NCBI GenBank assembly: GCA_041737175.1
Contig: JBGSSF010000023.1
Coordinates: forward strand, 124,001-188,000
Direction: 5' to 3'
DNA from: UBA5072 sp041737175
Lineage (GTDB): Bacteria; Bacteroidota; Bacteroidia; Bacteroidales; UBA10428
Length of the DNA stretch: 64,000 nucleotides
In this document: one piece after another, positions 62,115 through 64,000 of the stretch
How positions within the stretch are numbered: the first letter of the stretch is position 1
Layout of the letters: every line of letters starts with the position of its first letter
The notes under the pieces: generated by a model
Database searches by the model: none
What the model was told of the DNA's origin: nothing
What the model saw: the letters and a program-made list of their open reading frames with translations, nothing else
Program-made: the position numbers and the translations under genes

Positions 62115-62588
62115 ATGGATGTAAAAACCGGCCTCCCGGAGTTTCTGGATATTGCCCTTCAGACCAGTCGTTTTGGTGTGCTGGCGACAGAAGGTAAAGG
62201 TCAACCGCAAGTCAGCCAGATTGCAATAACACCGGTGAAGGGATTCAGCCAGCTGGTGTTTGCCACCTATCGCAATACGCACAAGTTCCGCAACCTGATA
62301 ACTAATGGAAAAGTAGCTGTTCTCCTTTCAGGAGGCGATTCAGACATCCCGGGTATTCAAAATGGCTCCGTTGTAACTGCAGTCGGTCATGCCGAGGAGA
62401 TCGGGATCACCAACTATCATGCGGCATTAAAAGCTCATATCAACAGGCATCCTGAGTTGATGACCTTCCTGGGATCATCAGATTGTGCACTCGTCCTGAT
62501 CAACGTGGAAAAGTACCAGATTGTGCAGGGAATTGAGCAGGTCACCTGGTTGTCTGTTGAAGATTTGGACGGATTTGTTAAAAAATGA
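62115..62588 (+). CDS. Pyridoxamine 5'-phosphate oxidase-like (flavin-binding split barrel) protein
   Basis: A 157-residue protein of the PNPOx-like split-barrel fold: SRFGVLATEGKGQPQVSQIA, RNTHKFRNLITNGKVAVLLS and the C-terminal QIVQGIEQVTWLS follow the fold's order. Such proteins bind FMN, F420 or heme; the cofactor cannot be told here. It is last in a short plus-strand set and is followed by a terminator. Confidence 0.75.
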   Translation: MDVKTGLPEFLDIALQTSRFGVLATEGKGQPQVSQIAITPVKGFSQLVFATYRNTHKFRNLITNGKVAVLLSGGDSDIPGIQNGSVVTAVGHAEEIGITNYHAALKAHINRHPELMTFLGSSDCALVLINVEKYQIVQGIEQVTWLSVEDLDGFVKK

Positions 62589-62606
62589 AAAGTTAAAATA
62601 TTCAGA

Positions 62607-62636
62607 AAAAGAGGTTGTCCTAAGACAACCTCTTTT
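62607..62636. terminator. Bidirectional terminator between convergent genes
   Basis: A perfect 13-bp stem, AAAAGAGGTTGTC (62607-62619) with GACAACCTCTTTT (62624-62636), closes a CTAA loop between genes ending at 62588 and 62654. A-runs and T-runs flank both sides. Confidence 0.93.
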
Positions 62637-62653
62637 ATATCCAACTGATATAA

Positions 62654-63166
62654 TTATTTCGGGAGCACCACGCCATCAATGACATGCACAACGCCGTTAG
62701 AACCCTTCAAATCTGCTGCTACAACGTAGGCAGATTTACCTGATTCATCAGTAAGTTTTACCTTGTCCATTTCCAAAGAGGCTGTTAATTTGCCTCCGCT
62801 AACGGTAGTTAATTCCGCTTTCCCATTACCAGCCTTGATAGCGGCAACCACTGCAGCTGCATCAAGATTTCCGGCAACAACGTGATAGGTGAGAATCTTG
62901 GCAAGTTGGGCCTTGTTTTCCGGTTTTAACAAGCTGGCTACCGTACCTTCGGGTAGTTTATCAAAAGCGGCATTGGTCGGTGCAAATACGGTAAAGGGTC
63001 CCTTGCCCTTTAAGGTAGACACGAGATCGGCTGCTTTAACGGCGGCAACCAGCGTTGTATGATCCGCAGATCCAATAGCGATGTCTACAACATCTTTTCC
63101 CTGGCTGAAAGCACTTATGGAAGAAGCGACGGCGATCAAAACGATAAATAGCTTTTTCATATTCAT
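62654..63166 (-). CDS. Fasciclin (FAS1)-domain exported protein
   Basis: A 170-residue protein with a signal peptide (MNMKKLFIVLIAVASSISAF) and one FAS1 domain: GPFTVFAPTNAAFDKLPEGT, ILTYHVVAGNLDAAA and GVVHVIDGVVLPK. FAS1 domains mediate adhesion or matrix binding; this single-domain form is common in environmental bacteria. Start ATG at 63166, or 63160 two codons later. Confidence 0.93.
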   Translation of the reverse strand: MNMKKLFIVLIAVASSISAFSQGKDVVDIAIGSADHTTLVAAVKAADLVSTLKGKGPFTVFAPTNAAFDKLPEGTVASLLKPENKAQLAKILTYHVVAGNLDAAAVVAAIKAGNGKAELTTVSGGKLTASLEMDKVKLTDESGKSAYVVAADLKGSNGVVHVIDGVVLPK

Positions 63167-63276
63167 ATTGTTTAAAATTTTATAATTAAATATTAAACAG
63201 AACAGGGAAGGAATTGTTCGCCCTTTGGATTATAATTTCTTTTCCTAAGTGGGTTTTCATTTCGCGTCAGATTAAT

Positions 63277-63284
63277 TATATTTG
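63277..63284 (+). promoter_or_regulatory. Candidate -7 promoter element of the TatT-like gene
   Basis: TATATTTG matches TAnnTTTG and lies 80 bases before the ATG at 63365. The -33 position has TTTT rather than TTTG. Confidence 0.35.
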
Positions 63285-63364
63285 TCTAGGTCAGTTGTAT
63301 TTCATGTTTGGATTGGGAAGGATAGGATATTCCGATGTAAGGACAATCATAACCTTTAAATACT

Positions 63365-64000
63365 ATGAAAAAACGCTTATCTCATAACGCTGTATTCAGC
63401 TTCTTGACGATTGGCGTTCTTCTGAACGCATGCGTTTCGTTTGAAAACGGCTGGAATGTTGCGATTCCAAATGAAAATTCTGAAAATCCTGAACAAATTC
63501 TTGAAAAGGTTGCTCAATTGGAATCCGAAGCTGATAATGCCGAATCTGTGGAATTGTTGCTGAATACCTTGAAAGAACTTGAAAAGGTTGATCCGGCAAA
63601 TTACCTTGCGCTTTGGAAAATCGGGAATTATAATATTTTAATGGGAGCAGCTTATTCAGACAAAAAGAGGGATAGAAAAAAACATTATCGTGAGGCGATA
63701 CAATATTGTGAGAAGGCGATGTTCACCAATGCGGATTTTAAATCAACAGTTCTGGATGGCGTTGACATATGCTCCGCATGCTCAAAGCTTACGCTTCATG
63801 AGATTGATGCTATGGGCTATTGGTATACCGCGAGGTTTTATTATTTTAAAGATTGTTTGTCACCCCTGGGCAGACTTTTCAATACGCACATTGTGATCGA
63901 CAACAACACCATGATCGAACGAATCGACCAGTTGGATTCCACCTGGGCCGGTGGTGGCAATTATTTTTCAAGAGCTTTGTATTATATTGCTGTTCCGGAG
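63365..64000 (+). CDS. TatT-like (TRAP-associated TPR) lipoprotein, partial
   Basis: The frame is open from the ATG at 63365 to the window edge (212 residues, no stop). The signal ends in LLNAC with Cys23 as lipid anchor. Helical repeats follow (EKVAQLESEADNAESVELLL; YREAIQYCEKAMF), and the DAMGYWYTARFYYFKDCLSP and GGGNYFSRALYYI stretches resemble the TatT/TRAP T-component family. That family is a periplasmic lipoprotein proposed to bind TRAP substrate-binding proteins. No TRAP genes are inside the window; they may lie beyond its right edge. Confidence 0.6.
   Translation, partial: MKKRLSHNAVFSFLTIGVLLNACVSFENGWNVAIPNENSENPEQILEKVAQLESEADNAESVELLLNTLKELEKVDPANYLALWKIGNYNILMGAAYSDKKRDRKKHYREAIQYCEKAMFTNADFKSTVLDGVDICSACSKLTLHEIDAMGYWYTARFYYFKDCLSPLGRLFNTHIVIDNNTMIERIDQLDSTWAGGGNYFSRALYYIAVPE

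Noticed and set aside
1..64000. tRNA, rRNA, insertion sequences or phage genes
   Set aside because: None could be recognised by reading; the intergenic regions are short and contain only promoters, terminators and small repeats.

Overview
The window looks like a chromosomal segment from a member of the Bacteroidota, probably a Bacteroidales or Marinilabiliales relative. The evidence is a SusC/SusD pair, a TonB receptor/DUF4249 module, promoters of the TTTG-N19-TAnnTTTG type, starts without clear Shine-Dalgarno sequences, a primary sigma factor without region 1.1, and the S10/spc/alpha ribosomal gene order with no tuf gene between fusA and rpsJ. No tRNA, rRNA, CRISPR array, insertion sequence or phage gene was recognised. 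No gene-free stretch exceeds 300 bases.

Left part (1-10.5 kb): a glycosyltransferase fusion cut by the window edge, a TPR protein and two exported proteins of unknown function, all on the minus strand. Next come a hybrid histidine kinase (+) and a large beta-propeller/SpoIIE-phosphatase receptor (-), which converge on a perfect 20-bp palindrome, and then a citrate synthase of the mitochondrial type.

Centre (10.6-29.9 kb): one long minus-strand block carrying rpsL-rpsG-fusA-rpsJ-rplCDWB-rpsS-rplV-rpsC-rplP-rpmC-rpsQ-rplNXE-rpsNH-rplFR-rpsE-rpmD-rplO-secY-map-infA-rpmJ-rpsMKD-rpoA-rplQ, then enolase. A strong promoter match precedes rpsL and an intrinsic terminator follows enolase. Ribosomal proteins S14 and L36 are zinc-free forms.

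Right of the block (30-40.8 kb): a Tat-type exported sugar isomerase-like protein, then a minus-strand module of STN-containing TonB receptor, DUF4249 lipoprotein, MG2/plug-like protein and an unknown exported protein, then a cytoplasmic TPR protein and an EamA permease.

Main accessory system (40.9-54.9 kb): a glycan-utilisation locus. It has SusC, SusD and a PKD surface lipoprotein, a divergent DeoR/AgaR-type repressor, and an operon for AgaS, a GatZ/KbaZ-like subunit, a PfkB kinase, a class II aldolase, an exported amidohydrolase and a GH36-like alpha-galactosidase lipoprotein. The enzymes outline galactosamine-6-P to tagatose-6-P to tagatose-1,6-P2 to triose phosphates. GalNAc-6-P deacetylase and an amino-sugar kinase are missing, so deacetylation may happen outside the cytoplasm. 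A nine-base CTTTCATTT motif lies upstream of both susC and agaS, which suggests one regulon.

Right end (55-64 kb): rhomboid protease, a carotenoid-desaturase-like oxidoreductase with a 55-aa CPC-motif lipoprotein, an EamA permease, the primary sigma factor RpoD, a TerC membrane protein, an SDR-DUF2867 protein, a flavin-type oxidase-fold protein, a fasciclin protein, and a TatT-like lipoprotein cut by the window edge.
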